Below are positions 29,323 to 38,593 of a stretch of 39,732 nucleotides of DNA, in pieces. A model generated the notes under the pieces. That model was not told the DNA's origin. It made no database searches and saw only the letters and a program-made list of their open reading frames with translations. Made by a program: the position numbers and the translations under genes. Position 1 is the stretch's first letter. Each line of letters begins with the position of its first letter. Origin of the DNA: Candidatus Gemmiger stercoripullorum (GTDB lineage Bacteria > Bacillota > Clostridia > Oscillospirales > Ruminococcaceae); contig DWXD01000019.1 of the NCBI GenBank assembly GCA_019119365.1, positions 1-39,732 on the forward strand, read 5' to 3'.

Positions 29323-31612
29323 GGACTACCGCGCCATCAACAAACCGGTGCGCAAGAAGGACTCGATGCAGCTGCTCCTGGGCAAGCCGGTGTACACGGA
29401 CGACATCACCCCGCGCGACGCGCTTGTGGTCAAGCTGCTGCGCTCGCCGCACGCGAACGCCATCGTGCAGGAGATCGACACCTCCCTCGCAGGAAAAGTC
29501 CCCGGCGTCGCCGCCATCTATACCTGGCAGGACGTGCCGCAGCGCCGCTTTACAATCGCCGGGCAGACCTACCCGGAGCCTTCGCCCTATGACCGGCTGA
29601 TTTTGGACCGCCATGTGCGGTTTGCGGGCGACGCGGTGGCCATCATCGCCGCCGAGACCGAGAAAGCCGCGCTCAAGGCGATGCGCCTTATCAAGGTCAA
29701 ATACGAAGTGCTCGAGGCGGTGCTCGATTTCCGCACCGCCAAGGACAACCCCGTTCTGGTCCACCCCGAGGAGGACTGGTATCCGCCCTGCCCGGTGGGC
29801 GGCGACAACCGCCGCAACCTTGTCGCCAGCGAAGTCAACGGCGACGGCGATGTGGAAGCCGTGCTGGCCGGCTGCGATATCGTGCTGGACCGCACCTACC
29901 ACACCAGGGCCTTCAACCAGGCGATGATGGAGACCTTCCGCACCTATACCGAGCTGGACCGCTACGGGCGGCTGCATGTTATTTCCTCGACCCAGATCGT
30001 GTTCCATGTGCGGCGCATCCTGTCGCAGGCGCTGGGCCTGCCCAAGAGCCGCATCCGCGTGGAAAAGCCGCGCATCGGCGGCGGTTTCGGCGCCAAGCAG
30101 ACCGCCGTGTGCGAGGTGTACCCGGCGTTTGTGACCATGCAGACCGGGCGGCCCGCCAAGCTGATCTACACGCGCGAGGAGGCGCAGATCGCCGGTTCGC
30201 CGCGCCACGAGATGGAAGTGCGCATCCGCCTGGGCGCGGACAACGACGGGCGCATCCGCTGCATCGACCTGTACACGCTTTCCAACACCGGCGCTTACGG
30301 CGAGCACGGGCCGACGACGGTCGGGCTTTCGGGCCACAAGGCCATCCCGCTGTACACGGGCGGGCTGGAAGCGTACCGGTTCAGCTATGACGTTGTGTAC
30401 ACAAACCACCAGGCGGCCGGGGCTTACCGCGGCTACGGCGCGACCCAGGGCATCTATGCGCTGGAGACCATTGTCAACGAGCTGGCCGAGCAGCTGCACA
30501 TGGACCCGACTGTGCTGCGCGACAAAAACATGGTGCGCGAGGGCATGGCGATGCCCGCCTATTACGGCGAGATGGCCAACGCCTGCGCGCTGGACCGCTG
30601 CATGGAGCACTGCCGCCGCATTTTCCACTGGGATGAAAAATACCCGGTGCGCGACATGGGCAACGGCAAGGTGCGCGCCGCGGGCGTGGCCATGGCGATG
30701 CAGGGGTCCTGCATTTCGCGCGTCGACGTCGGCTCGGCGACGGTCAAGCCGAGCGAGGACGGCACCTATAACCTGATCATCGGCGCGGCGGACATGGGCA
30801 CCGGCTGCGACACGATCCTGGCCCAGATGGCCGCTGAGTGCCTGGACTGCAGCGTGGACGACATCGCCGTGTTCGGCGCGGACACCGACGCTTCGCCGTA
30901 TGATTCGGGCTCTTATGCGTCCTCGACGACCTATGTGACCGGCAAAGCGGTGGAGAAAGCCTGCGCCGAGCTCAAAGAGCGCATCTGCTCGATCGCGGCC
31001 GGGATGCTCGGCTGCCAGCCGGAGGACGTCGTGTTCGAGGGCAAGCGCGTGCGCCGCATTGACAACGGCGAATCGGTCACGCTCGAACAGATCGGCTACA
31101 AGACGCAGGTGTTCAGCTGCGAGGCGGCCGAAGCCACGGCCAGCCATTCCAGCCCGGTCTCGCCGCCGCCGTACATGGTAGGCATGGCGGAGATCGAGCT
31201 GGACAAGGAAACCGGGCTTGTGACCGTGCTCGACTACATGGCCGTGGTCGACTGCGGCATCCCGATCAACCCGGCGCTCGCCCGCGTGCAGACCGAGGGC
31301 GGCATCGTGCAGGGCATCGGCCACACGCTGATGGAGGATGTGCGCTACGACCGCAACGGGCGGCCGGTGGGGTCGAGCTTTTTGCAGTACAAGCTGCCCA
31401 CGCGGCTGGACATGGGGCATCTGCGCGTCGAGTTTGAAAACAGCTACGAGCCGACCGGCCCGTTCGGGGCCAAATCCATCGGCGAGATCGTCATCAACAC
31501 GCCCGCCCCGGCGCTGACCCATGCGATCTACCGCGCCACCGGCGTGTGGCACCGCGAGCTGCCGATCCTGCCGGAGCAGATCGCGATGAGCAAGCCGGAA
31601 ACAGCCGAATAA
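29312..31612 (+). CDS. xdhA: Xanthine dehydrogenase family, molybdopterin-binding subunit
   Basis: A 766-aa catalytic subunit. The N-terminal aldehyde oxidase/xanthine dehydrogenase a/b hammerhead domain (GKPVYTDDITPRDALVVKLLRSPHANA) is followed by the molybdopterin-binding domains. Landmarks are GGGFGAKQ (~256-263), AYRGYGATQ with the conserved substrate-site Arg, and GPFGAKSIGEI with Glu725 at the place of the catalytic base. Hydroxylation of a purine or another N-heterocycle is expected; purine is favoured by the NCS2 permease gene in the same island. The mix of conserved features does not tell xanthine dehydrogenase from nicotinate- or purine-hydroxylase relatives. No in-frame TGA is present, so nothing suggests selenocysteine. 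ATG 29312 has GGAAAGGGGG 8-18 nt upstream. Confidence 0.92.
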   Translation: MEHKDYRAINKPVRKKDSMQLLLGKPVYTDDITPRDALVVKLLRSPHANAIVQEIDTSLAGKVPGVAAIYTWQDVPQRRFTIAGQTYPEPSPYDRLILDRHVRFAGDAVAIIAAETEKAALKAMRLIKVKYEVLEAVLDFRTAKDNPVLVHPEEDWYPPCPVGGDNRRNLVASEVNGDGDVEAVLAGCDIVLDRTYHTRAFNQAMMETFRTYTELDRYGRLHVISSTQIVFHVRRILSQALGLPKSRIRVEKPRIGGGFGAKQTAVCEVYPAFVTMQTGRPAKLIYTREEAQIAGSPRHEMEVRIRLGADNDGRIRCIDLYTLSNTGAYGEHGPTTVGLSGHKAIPLYTGGLEAYRFSYDVVYTNHQAAGAYRGYGATQGIYALETIVNELAEQLHMDPTVLRDKNMVREGMAMPAYYGEMANACALDRCMEHCRRIFHWDEKYPVRDMGNGKVRAAGVAMAMQGSCISRVDVGSATVKPSEDGTYNLIIGAADMGTGCDTILAQMAAECLDCSVDDIAVFGADTDASPYDSGSYASSTTYVTGKAVEKACAELKERICSIAAGMLGCQPEDVVFEGKRVRRIDNGESVTLEQIGYKTQVFSCEAAEATASHSSPVSPPPYMVGMAEIELDKETGLVTVLDYMAVVDCGIPINPALARVQTEGGIVQGIGHTLMEDVRYDRNGRPVGSSFLQYKLPTRLDMGHLRVEFENSYEPTGPFGAKSIGEIVINTPAPALTHAIYRATGVWHRELPILPEQIAMSKPETAE

Positions 31613-31638
31613 ACGCAGAAAATCAACACACAAAATCA

Positions 31639-31676
31639 CAGCGCCCCGGGCCGAAATCCTTCGGCCCGGGGCGCTG
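31639..31676. terminator. Bidirectional terminator between xdhA and the M24 peptidase gene
   Basis: A 17-bp perfect stem (31639-31655 with 31660-31676) with loop ATCC, lying between the convergent genes xdhA (stop 31612) and the M24 peptidase (stop 31692). A short T-run follows on the plus side and AAAA/TTTT-rich DNA lies on the other. Confidence 0.85.
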
Positions 31677-31691
31677 CTTTATGAAGTCTGC

Positions 31692-32765
31692 TTATCCGAT
31701 GATCTGCCAGTGTTTGTCGACCTGGTTGAGCACCTCGCAGCCGGTGGCGGTGACAAGGACCAGATCTTCCACGCGCACGCCGAACTCGCCGGGCAGGTAG
31801 ACGCCCGGCTCGATCGAGAAGATCATGCCCTCCTCGGCCGGGGCGGTGTTGGCGCTGCTCACATCGCCCTGCTCATGCTCGGTGCGGCCGATAAAATGCC
31901 CGAGGCGGTGGGTGAAGTATTCGCCGTAACCCGCCGCCGCGATCACATCCCGCGCGGCCCTGTCCAGCTCGCACAGCGGCACGCCGGGGCGCACAAGCGC
32001 TTCGGCGGCTTCGTTGGCGCGGCGCACAAGGTCATGGATGGCCGTATAGCGCGCATCGGCCGTGCGGCAGAAATAGGTGCGGGTCATGTCGGAGCAGTAG
32101 CCGCCCTTTTTGCCGCCGATATCCAGCACGATGCAGTCCCCCGCTTTCAGGCGGGTGGCGTCCGGCATGTGGTGCGGGTCGGCGGCGTTCGCGCCGAACG
32201 AGACGATGGGGTCGAACGAAGGGCCTTCGCACCCGAGGGCGCGGTATTGCTCCAGCAGATAGGCGGCGACCTCCTGCTCGGTCATACCCTCTCGGATAAA
32301 CGCGGCGGCGCGGCGCATAGCTTCGTCGTTCAGGCGGGAATTTTCCCGCATGAGTTCCTGCTCGGCGGCGTCCTTGCACGCGCGCACACGGTCCACGCAG
32401 TCCGACGCAAGGCGGCAGGGCATGGCGGGCAGGCGCTGCATGAGCGGCAGCAAAAAGCGCGCGGGCCAGTTTTTGTCAATGCCGAGCGGTTCGTCCCCGC
32501 GCACGTTTTGGGCGATCAGGCCGACGGCATCGTCGGTATCGGTGAACCAGATCTCCTCGGCGGTCGTTTTGGGCACCGTGTACAATTTATTGAGGAAAAA
32601 TTTGTGATGCCCGTCCACGCTCAGGTAGAGCGCGAACAGCCGCTCGAACGGCTCCACATAAACGCCGGTCAGGTAGTCGATGCTCTGCGGGTCGCTGATG
32701 ATCATCTGGCCAAGGCCCGCCTGTTCCATGGCGCGCAGCACGCGCGCGATGCGTTCGGTATGCAT
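31692..32765 (-). CDS. M24-family Xaa-Pro peptidase
   Basis: A 357-aa cytoplasmic metallopeptidase of the aminopeptidase P/prolidase type. The N-terminal creatinase-like domain (~1-130, MHTERIARVLRAMEQAGLGQMIISDPQSIDYLTG) precedes the pita-bread catalytic domain. Metal ligands are seen in order: Asp in VLDIGGKKGGYCSDMTRTYF (two Asp), His in HRLGHFIGRTEHEQ, Glu in FSIEPGVYLPGEFG and Glu in VRVEDLVLV. The His motif lacks the usual second Gly-x-Gly pattern of HGTGHGIG, but the ligand is kept. It probably trims peptides with Pro at position 2. ATG 32765 has AGGAGGGGG upstream and a promoter at 32796-32824. It is transcribed alone. Confidence 0.92.
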   Translation of the reverse strand: MHTERIARVLRAMEQAGLGQMIISDPQSIDYLTGVYVEPFERLFALYLSVDGHHKFFLNKLYTVPKTTAEEIWFTDTDDAVGLIAQNVRGDEPLGIDKNWPARFLLPLMQRLPAMPCRLASDCVDRVRACKDAAEQELMRENSRLNDEAMRRAAAFIREGMTEQEVAAYLLEQYRALGCEGPSFDPIVSFGANAADPHHMPDATRLKAGDCIVLDIGGKKGGYCSDMTRTYFCRTADARYTAIHDLVRRANEAAEALVRPGVPLCELDRAARDVIAAAGYGEYFTHRLGHFIGRTEHEQGDVSSANTAPAEEGMIFSIEPGVYLPGEFGVRVEDLVLVTATGCEVLNQVDKHWQIIG

Positions 32766-32795
32766 GCGGATATCCCCCTCCTGCTGTTTTTTCTC

Positions 32796-32824
32796 ATCTT
32801 AGCACGCGGGGGCGGGGCATGCAA
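32796..32824 (-). promoter_or_regulatory. Promoter of the M24 peptidase gene
   Basis: TTGCAT (complement of 32819-32824), 17-bp spacer and TAAGAT (complement of 32796-32801) on the minus strand, just after the YetF-like gene. Confidence 0.65.
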
Positions 32825-32830
32825 GGGGGC

Positions 32831-33520
32831 TTACTCCCCGCGGCAGGCGAAAAAGTTGCCCGCCGCGTCGCAGGCGGCGTAGAAGACTTCGCCGGTCTGG
32901 CCGATGCCCGCGCTGTGCAGCCGGGCGCGCAGCCAGCTTTCGTCGCGGCCGCTCTCGCGCAGGTTCTGCGGCATCACTTTGCCGTCCAGCACCAGGTCGT
33001 ACCACAGGCTCGCGGGCGGCGGGGCAAGCCCCAGGTCGCCCGCAGTGGCCGGGCGCTGCGCGCTTTTGGGTAAAAAGCTGATCTGGCCGTTTGTTTCAAG
33101 CATCGCGGCCTGCACCGTGTTGAGGTCGTGGTAGCCCGCGACGCGCGCCTGCGCCAGAAACTCGTTGAGGTCGATGGCCGCGCGCGCGAGCTCCTTTTTG
33201 CGGATGACGCCGTCTTTCATCAAAACGATCGTGCGGCCGTCCACGATCAGGCGCAGCCGCAGGCTTTTGCAGGCCCCGTAATGCACAAGCCACGCCGCCG
33301 CGCCGTACACAAGCAGCGCCGTGAACGGGCGGTACCAGCTTTCGAGGTTGGTCGCCATTTCGGCGGCGATGGAGCCGACCGTGATGCTGTTGGCGTAGTC
33401 GAAAATGCTCATCTGCGAAATCTGCCGCTTGCCCCCCAGGCGCGTGGTGGCGAACATCGTGACGAGCGAGACGATGCTGAAGAGCGCGACTTTGCCGATC
33501 TCTGCGGCGTAATGCAGCAT
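32831..33520 (-). CDS. YetF/DUF421-family membrane protein
   Basis: A 229-aa protein with three N-terminal membrane helices (LFSIVSLVTMFATTRLGG, then FDYANSITVGSIAAEMA, then ALLVYGAAAWLVHYG). Next come the YetF core RLIVDGRTIVLMKDGVIRKKELARAAIDLNEFLAQARVAGYHDLNTVQAAMLETNGQISFLPK and a small C-terminal domain. Length and order fit the family. Bacillus YetF-like proteins are linked to spore or membrane physiology, but the molecular role is poorly known. I start at ATG 33520 with GGGAGGTGG upstream; an upstream in-frame start at 33628 adds an unlikely soluble peptide. A stable hairpin lies in the leader (33535-33554). It is divergent from the lipid kinase gene. Confidence 0.88.
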   Translation of the reverse strand: MLHYAAEIGKVALFSIVSLVTMFATTRLGGKRQISQMSIFDYANSITVGSIAAEMATNLESWYRPFTALLVYGAAAWLVHYGACKSLRLRLIVDGRTIVLMKDGVIRKKELARAAIDLNEFLAQARVAGYHDLNTVQAAMLETNGQISFLPKSAQRPATAGDLGLAPPPASLWYDLVLDGKVMPQNLRESGRDESWLRARLHSAGIGQTGEVFYAACDAAGNFFACRGE

Positions 33521-33534
33521 GGGTTCCACCTCCC

Positions 33535-33554
33535 GGCCGGGGGCGTCCCCGGCC
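33535..33554. other. GC-rich hairpin in the YetF leader
   Basis: An 8-bp perfect stem GGCCGGGG / CCCCGGCC with a 4-nt loop, 14 bp upstream of the yetF-like start codon and touching the GGGAGG ribosome-binding site on the minus strand. It could slow translation initiation. On the plus strand it is followed by TTTTTC, but no plus-strand gene lies before it. Confidence 0.4.
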
Positions 33555-33621
33555 TTTTTCCCTGTTGTTGCTTTCAGAGCAAGATTATTTTGTACGTTTT
33601 GTAACATATTATCCCAGCCAC

Positions 33622-33650
33622 TTGCCAAGGCGGGCCAAACCGACTAAAAT
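33622..33650 (+). promoter_or_regulatory. Promoter of the lipid kinase gene
   Basis: TTGCCA (33622-33627), 17-bp spacer and TAAAAT (33645-33650), 41 bp before the preferred TTG start. Confidence 0.65.
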
Positions 33651-33691
33651 AGGGTTGTATTTTGGAGTATTGTGTCATGGGAGGTGGGGTC

Positions 33692-34654
33692 TTGCCGCAC
33701 GTTTTTATCATCAACCCCGCCGCCGGGCACAAAAACGCCGCCGTCTGGCTGGAGCCGCAGATCCGCGCCGCCGCGGCCGGGCTGGGGCTGGCGGCCGACA
33801 CGGCCGTTGTCCAGACCTGCCGCCCCGGCCACGCGCGGGAGCTGACCCGCCGCCTGGCGGCCGGGAACCGGCCCGCGCGGGTGTACGCCTGCGGCGGCGA
33901 CGGCACGCTGAACGAAGTACTGCAGGCGGCCGCGGGCTGCCCGCGGCTGGCGGTTGGCTGCGTGCCCTGCGGCAGCGGCAACGACTATGTGCGCAATTTC
34001 GGCACGGCGGAAGATTTTCTCGACCTGCGCGCCCAGCTGCAGGCCGAACCCGCGCCCATGGACGCGCTGGACACCACGTTCGGCTACGGCGTGGGCATCT
34101 GCGCCGCCGGGCTGGACGCGCTGGTGGCCTACCAGATCCCCCGCTTCCGGCGGCTGCCGGGCTGCGGCGGTACGATGGCCTACACGCTGTCCATTTTGCA
34201 GGTCATGACCACCCGCTTTGGCCACCGCGTGCGCATCACGCTGGACGGCCGCGCCCACACCGGGGACTACATGATGGCGGCCGTGTGCAACGGCCGGATG
34301 TACGGCGGCGGCTACTGCGCCGCCCCGCTGGCCCGCCTGGATGACGGCCTGCTGGACGTGGTCCTGGTGCGGCCGCTGTCCCGCCTGCAGGTGCCCGGGC
34401 TGCTGGCCCGCTACCGCAAAGGCGCGCACCTGACGCCGCAGGGCGAGGTCCCGCCCGATCTGCGCCGGTGGATCACGTTCGCCCGCGCGCGGGAAGTCCG
34501 CATCGAAGTGCTGGACGGGCGGCCCATCGCCGCCACCGTGGACGGCGAATGCGGGCTGGTGCAGCGCATCGAGGCCAAAGCGGCCCCGCGGGCGCTGTCC
34601 ATGCTGCTGCCCGCCGCCGTGCGCGCGCGGCAGACAGCCGTTTCGATTCCATGA
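33692..34654 (+). CDS. Diacylglycerol/lipid kinase family protein (DagK-like)
   Basis: A 320-aa soluble kinase of the DagK/YegS family. It starts MPHVFIINPAAGHKNAA with the NP-x-AG motif. The nucleotide loop is ACGGDGTLNEVLQAA, followed by PCGSGNDYVRNF. The C-terminal beta-rich domain is present (YMMAAVCNGRMYGGGYCAAPLARLDDGLLDVVLV). It should phosphorylate diacylglycerol or a related lipid at the membrane. I choose TTG 33692, six nt after GGAGGT; the ATG at 33677 lies too close to that same site and the TTG at 33662 lacks one. It precedes lon, separated by about 100 bp holding a dyad. Confidence 0.88.
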   Translation: MPHVFIINPAAGHKNAAVWLEPQIRAAAAGLGLAADTAVVQTCRPGHARELTRRLAAGNRPARVYACGGDGTLNEVLQAAAGCPRLAVGCVPCGSGNDYVRNFGTAEDFLDLRAQLQAEPAPMDALDTTFGYGVGICAAGLDALVAYQIPRFRRLPGCGGTMAYTLSILQVMTTRFGHRVRITLDGRAHTGDYMMAAVCNGRMYGGGYCAAPLARLDDGLLDVVLVRPLSRLQVPGLLARYRKGAHLTPQGEVPPDLRRWITFARAREVRIEVLDGRPIAATVDGECGLVQRIEAKAAPRALSMLLPAAVRARQTAVSIP

Positions 34655-34658
34655 CCCC

Positions 34659-34708
34659 GGGGTGTATCTGAAAAAGCCCCAGCGCTTTTGATGTATCCGA
34701 TACACCCC
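34659..34708 (+). promoter_or_regulatory. Nested inverted repeats between the lipid kinase gene and lon
   Basis: GGGGTGTATC (34659-34668) pairs with GATACACCCC (34699-34708). Inside it AAAAGC and GCTTTT flank CCCAGC, and TGTATC-c-GATACA (34692-34704) forms a separate short palindrome, so two folds compete. It begins 4 bp after the kinase stop and ends 48 bp before the lon start. It may be a terminator, a leader control element or an operator for stress control of lon. Confidence 0.4.
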
Positions 34709-34756
34709 ATAAGGTTTCACATGCATGCGGGGCGCCGCGCCCCGACGGAGGGAAAA

Positions 34757-37207
34757 ATGTCAGAGAGCAAGGTCAAGATCAAGGTAACGCACAATGTGGT
34801 CCACCTGCCGGCCATCGCGCTGCGCGGGCTGGTGGTGTTCCCCAACAACATCATCCATTTCGAGGTCGGCCGCGCCAAGTCCATCGCCGCCATCGAGGCC
34901 GCCATGCGCGGCAACAGCAGCGTGTTTCTGGTGGCCCAGAAAGAGACCGACGTGGAGGAACCGGCGGCCGGGGACCTGTATGCCTACGGCGTGATTGCCG
35001 AGATCAAGCAGGTGCTGCGCGTGTCGGAGGACCTGGTCAAGGTGCTGGTGGAGGGCAAGACCCGCGCCAAGCTGCTGAGCCTGGACGGTTCCGGCAAGTT
35101 CCTGATGGCCGAAGTGCGCACCGCTCCGGTGCGCGGCATCGCGCCCAGCAAGCGCAACCAGACCGAAGCGCTGGTGCGCAGCCTCAAGGACTGCTTTGAG
35201 GAGTATCTCTCCTACAGCCCGCAGATCTCCAAGGACATCGTCTACAACATCGTCTCTTCGGACAGCCCGCTGTATCTGAGCGAGTACATGCCCGCCAACC
35301 TGCTGTTCAAGTTTGAGGACAAGCAGGCCGTGCTCAACGAATCGACGCTGCTCGGGCGGCTGGAAAAGCTGCTGATCCTGCTGCACCAGGAGTGCGATAT
35401 CCTTTCCATCGAGAAGGACATTGACGACAAGGTCAACATCCAGATGGACAAGAGCCAGCGCGACTATTACCTGCGCGAGCAGATGCACATCATCAGCGAG
35501 GAACTGGGCGACAGCGAGGACACCCGCGCCGAAGCCGAAACCTACCGCGAAAAGATCAAAGCGCTCAAGCTGGAAGCCGAGAGCGAAGAAAAGCTGCTGA
35601 AGGAATGCGACCGCCTGGCCCGCATGCAGGGCAACGCGGCCGAGATTAGCGTGATCCGCGGGTATCTGGACACCTGCCTGGCCCTGCCCTGGCACACGGC
35701 CACGAAGGACGACCTGGACCAGGCCCACGCCCGCCGCGTGCTGGACAAGGACCACTACGGCCTGCGCAAGGTCAAGGACCGTATCCTGGAGCTGCTGGCC
35801 GTGCGCAAGCTGAACACCGACGTCAAAGGGCAGATCATCTGCCTGGTCGGCCCGCCGGGCGTCGGCAAGACTTCGATCGCGCGGAGCATCGCCGAGTGCA
35901 TGGACCGCCAGTTCGCCCGCATGAGCCTGGGCGGCGTGCACGACGAGGCCGAGATCCGCGGCCACCGCCGTACATACATCGGCGCGATGCCCGGGCGCAT
36001 CATCAACGCAATGCTGACGGCCAAGACCTCTAACCCGGTGCTGCTGCTGGACGAGATCGACAAACTGGCCGGGGATTACCGCGGCGACCCGGCCAGCGCG
36101 CTGCTGGAGGTGCTGGACCCCGAACAGAACCGCACGTTCAAGGACAATTTCCTGGACATCCCGTTCGATCTGAGCGAGGTGCTGTTCATTACGACCGCAA
36201 ACGACGCTTCGACCATCCCCGCGCCGCTGCTGGACCGTATGGATATGATCGAACTGCCGAGCTATACCCGCGTCGAAAAGTTCAACATCGCCAAGCGCCA
36301 CCTGGTGCCCAAGCAGCTTAAAAACAACGGCCTGACCGGCAAAGTCACGCTGACGGCCGGGGCGCTGTATGAGATCATCGACGGCTACACGCGCGAAGCG
36401 GGCGTGCGCAGCCTGGAGCGCACCATCACGGCCGTGCTGCGCAAATGCGCACAGAAGATCGCCGCCGGGGACGCCGAGAGCATCAGCGTGACCGCGCCGA
36501 TGGTCAAGAGCCTGCTGGGGCCGGAGAAGGTCAAGCCGACCTTTATCTCCCGCTCGGACGCCGTGGGCATCGCCAACGGCCTGGCCTGGACCAGCGTGGG
36601 CGGCGAGATGCTGCCTGTGGAGGTCAGCGTCGTGCCGGGCGGTTCGGGCAAGATCGAGCTGACCGGCTCGCTGGGCGACGTGATGAAGGAGAGCGCCCAG
36701 CTGGCCGTGACCTATGCGCGCGTGCATGCGCAGCAGTACGGCATCGCGGCCGATGTGTTCAAGAATTCCGACGTCCACATCCATGCGCCCGAGGGCGCCG
36801 TGCCCAAGGACGGGCCTTCGGCCGGCGTGACGCTGACGACGGCGCTGATCTCGGCGCTGTCCGGTTTTCCGGTGCGCCACGACCTGGCCATGACCGGCGA
36901 GATCACGCTGCACGGCAATGTGCTGCCGATCGGCGGGCTGAAGGAAAAGAGCATGGCCGCCTACCGCGAGGGCATCTCGACCGTGCTGATCCCCAAAGAC
37001 AACACGCCCGACCTGTATGAGGTGGACGACGAAGTGAAGAAGGCCGTGCAGTTCATCCCGGTCAGCGACCTTTCGCAGGTGCTCAAGCAGGCGCTGATCC
37101 GCCCGGCGCACAGCGCCCCGCGCGCGGTGCCCGCCGTGCCTGCCGCCACCCAGCTCATCGCCAGCGACACGAGCGCCGCGGCCAAGGAACCGGCCGCCGT
37201 GATGTGA
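34757..37207 (+). CDS. lon: ATP-dependent Lon protease
   Basis: An 816-aa cytoplasmic AAA+ serine protease that degrades damaged and regulatory proteins. The N-terminal substrate-binding LonN domain ([23 protein letters not shown]) and a central coiled coil (~190-300) precede the AAA+ domain (Walker [10 protein letters not shown] at ~365, Walker [11 protein letters not shown]). The Lon protease domain has Ser688 in DGPSAGV and Lys731 in GGLKEKS, the catalytic dyad. The last ~30 residues (Ala/Pro-rich) extend beyond the core. I start at ATG 34757 with GGAGGGAAAA upstream; an in-frame start at 34688 lies within the dyad region. It is followed 14 nt later by engB, a common bacterial pair. All motifs are intact. 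Confidence 0.98.
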   Translation: MSESKVKIKVTHNVVHLPAIALRGLVVFPNNIIHFEVGRAKSIAAIEAAMRGNSSVFLVAQKETDVEEPAAGDLYAYGVIAEIKQVLRVSEDLVKVLVEGKTRAKLLSLDGSGKFLMAEVRTAPVRGIAPSKRNQTEALVRSLKDCFEEYLSYSPQISKDIVYNIVSSDSPLYLSEYMPANLLFKFEDKQAVLNESTLLGRLEKLLILLHQECDILSIEKDIDDKVNIQMDKSQRDYYLREQMHIISEELGDSEDTRAEAETYREKIKALKLEAESEEKLLKECDRLARMQGNAAEISVIRGYLDTCLALPWHTATKDDLDQAHARRVLDKDHYGLRKVKDRILELLAVRKLNTDVKGQIICLVGPPGVGKTSIARSIAECMDRQFARMSLGGVHDEAEIRGHRRTYIGAMPGRIINAMLTAKTSNPVLLLDEIDKLAGDYRGDPASALLEVLDPEQNRTFKDNFLDIPFDLSEVLFITTANDASTIPAPLLDRMDMIELPSYTRVEKFNIAKRHLVPKQLKNNGLTGKVTLTAGALYEIIDGYTREAGVRSLERTITAVLRKCAQKIAAGDAESISVTAPMVKSLLGPEKVKPTFISRSDAVGIANGLAWTSVGGEMLPVEVSVVPGGSGKIELTGSLGDVMKESAQLAVTYARVHAQQYGIAADVFKNSDVHIHAPEGAVPKDGPSAGVTLTTALISALSGFPVRHDLAMTGEITLHGNVLPIGGLKEKSMAAYREGISTVLIPKDNTPDLYEVDDEVKKAVQFIPVSDLSQVLKQALIRPAHSAPRAVPAVPAATQLIASDTSAAAKEPAAVM

Positions 37208-37221
37208 GCAAAGGAGCCCCC

Positions 37222-37833
37222 ATGAACTACCAACGCAGTGAATTCCAGGCTTCCTACGGCATTTCCAGCCAGCTGCCCGCGCCCGACCGGCCGGAGTTCG
37301 CCTTTTCCGGGCGGTCCAATGTCGGCAAGTCGAGCCTGATCAACAAGCTGTGCAGCCGCAAAAGCCTGGCCCGGGTCAGCTCGACGCCGGGCAAGACCGC
37401 GACGATCAATTTTTACCGCGTGGACGGCGTCTACTTTGTCGACCTGCCCGGCTACGGCTTTGCGCGCGTATCGGACGCCGAGCGCGCGCGCTGGGACGAG
37501 CTGATCAACGGCTATTTCGAGGCCGGGCGGCCGCTGGCGCTGCTGGTGCAGCTGCTGGACTGCCGCCACGACCCCAGCGCCGACGACCGCCAGATGCTGG
37601 CGTATCTGCAATACCACAGCCTGCCGTTCGTCGTGGCGCTGACCAAGGCGGACAAGCTGAAAAAGGCGGAGCGGGAGCCCTGCCTGGAAAAATTCCGCGC
37701 GCTGTGCGCGCCTTACGGCTGCCGCGCCGTGTTTTTGACAAGCGCCGAAAAAGGCGACGGCATCGCCGAGCTGCGCGCCTGCCTGGACGAAGCCGCCGAC
37801 GCCATGACCGGGGTGCCCGCCGATGGCGTATAA
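37222..37833 (+). CDS. engB: Ribosome biogenesis GTPase EngB/YsxC
   Basis: A 203-aa TRAFAC-class GTPase needed for large-subunit ribosome assembly. It has G1 GRSNVGKSS (~31-39), the G2 Thr in STPGKTATINFY, G3 DLPGYGFARVS, G4 TKADK and G5-like TSAEKGDG. Length is normal. ATG 37222 follows AAAGGAG with 7 nt spacing. The last 11 bp overlap the start of the methyltransferase gene, so the two are probably coupled. The lon-engB order is widely conserved. Nothing odd is seen. Confidence 0.97.
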   Translation: MNYQRSEFQASYGISSQLPAPDRPEFAFSGRSNVGKSSLINKLCSRKSLARVSSTPGKTATINFYRVDGVYFVDLPGYGFARVSDAERARWDELINGYFEAGRPLALLVQLLDCRHDPSADDRQMLAYLQYHSLPFVVALTKADKLKKAEREPCLEKFRALCAPYGCRAVFLTSAEKGDGIAELRACLDEAADAMTGVPADGV

Positions 37834-38593
37834 CGAGTTTGCTTATTATTACGACGAGTTCAACACCGCCGCCGACTATGACGCGCTGTACCGCTATGTG
37901 ACCGGCGAGCTGGCCGCCTGCGGCGTGACCGGCGGGCTGCTGGCCGATTTGGGCTGCGGCACCGGCGAGCTGACGCTGATGCTGGCCCAGGCCGGGTATG
38001 ATGTGATCGGCATCGACCAGTCGGAGGAGATGCTGAGCGTGCTGCGCGAAAAGGCGGACGAGCTCGGCCTGACCGGGCGCATCCTGCTTTTGCGGCAGGA
38101 CATATTGCAGCTTGACCTGTACGGGACGATCCGCGCGGCGGTGTCCACGTTTGACACGTTCAGCCACATCGGCCCGCTCGACCGCTTCGAGCAGGCCATC
38201 GCCAAAGCCGCTTTTTTCATGGAAAAGGGCGGCGTCTTTGTGTTTGACCTCAACACCCCCTACAAGCATGCGCAGGTGCTGGCCGGGCAGAGCTTTGACC
38301 TTGACGCCGGGGACGCGCTGTGCCGCTGGACCAACCGCTACGATGCGGTCAGCGGCCGCGTGGACCTGTACATCGACGTGACCGACCGCGAGACCGGCGA
38401 GCGCTGGCAGGAAAGTTTTTCCGAATACAGTTACCCGCTGGACACCGTGACCGCGCTGCTGGACCGCTATGGGTTTACGACCGTGCGCACGGCGGACGGC
38501 GAGGACTTCGGCCCCGTGCGGCCGGACAGCCAGCGCTGGATCATCACGGCGCGCAAGCGCTATACCCAGCAAGCAAAGGAGAATGAAGCATGA
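37823..38593 (+). CDS. Class I SAM-dependent methyltransferase
   Basis: A 256-aa Rossmann-fold methyltransferase. It starts MAYNEFAYYYDEFNTAADYDALYRYV, a common opening of the YcgJ-like small-molecule group in Firmicutes. Motif I is LADLGCGTGELTLMLA (~41-56), the acidic motif II is GIDQSEEMLSVL, and the post-motif region is LRQDILQLDL...FDTFSHIG. The substrate is unknown. The start overlaps the engB 3' end by 11 bp and its last 4 bp overlap hslO (ATGA), which places it in the lon-engB-hslO transcript. Confidence 0.9.
   Translation: MAYNEFAYYYDEFNTAADYDALYRYVTGELAACGVTGGLLADLGCGTGELTLMLAQAGYDVIGIDQSEEMLSVLREKADELGLTGRILLLRQDILQLDLYGTIRAAVSTFDTFSHIGPLDRFEQAIAKAAFFMEKGGVFVFDLNTPYKHAQVLAGQSFDLDAGDALCRWTNRYDAVSGRVDLYIDVTDRETGERWQESFSEYSYPLDTVTALLDRYGFTTVRTADGEDFGPVRPDSQRWIITARKRYTQQAKENEA

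Noticed and set aside
29312-31612. A selenium-dependent (selenocysteine) molybdenum hydroxylase
   Set aside because: No in-frame TGA occurs in the xdh genes and no selenium genes lie nearby. A labile selenium centre without selenocysteine cannot be judged from sequence.
29105-31639. A minus-strand open frame of about 844 codons opposite the xdh genes
   Set aside because: It mirrors xdhA and has no recognisable domains or ribosome-binding site; xdhA on the plus strand carries the conserved motifs.
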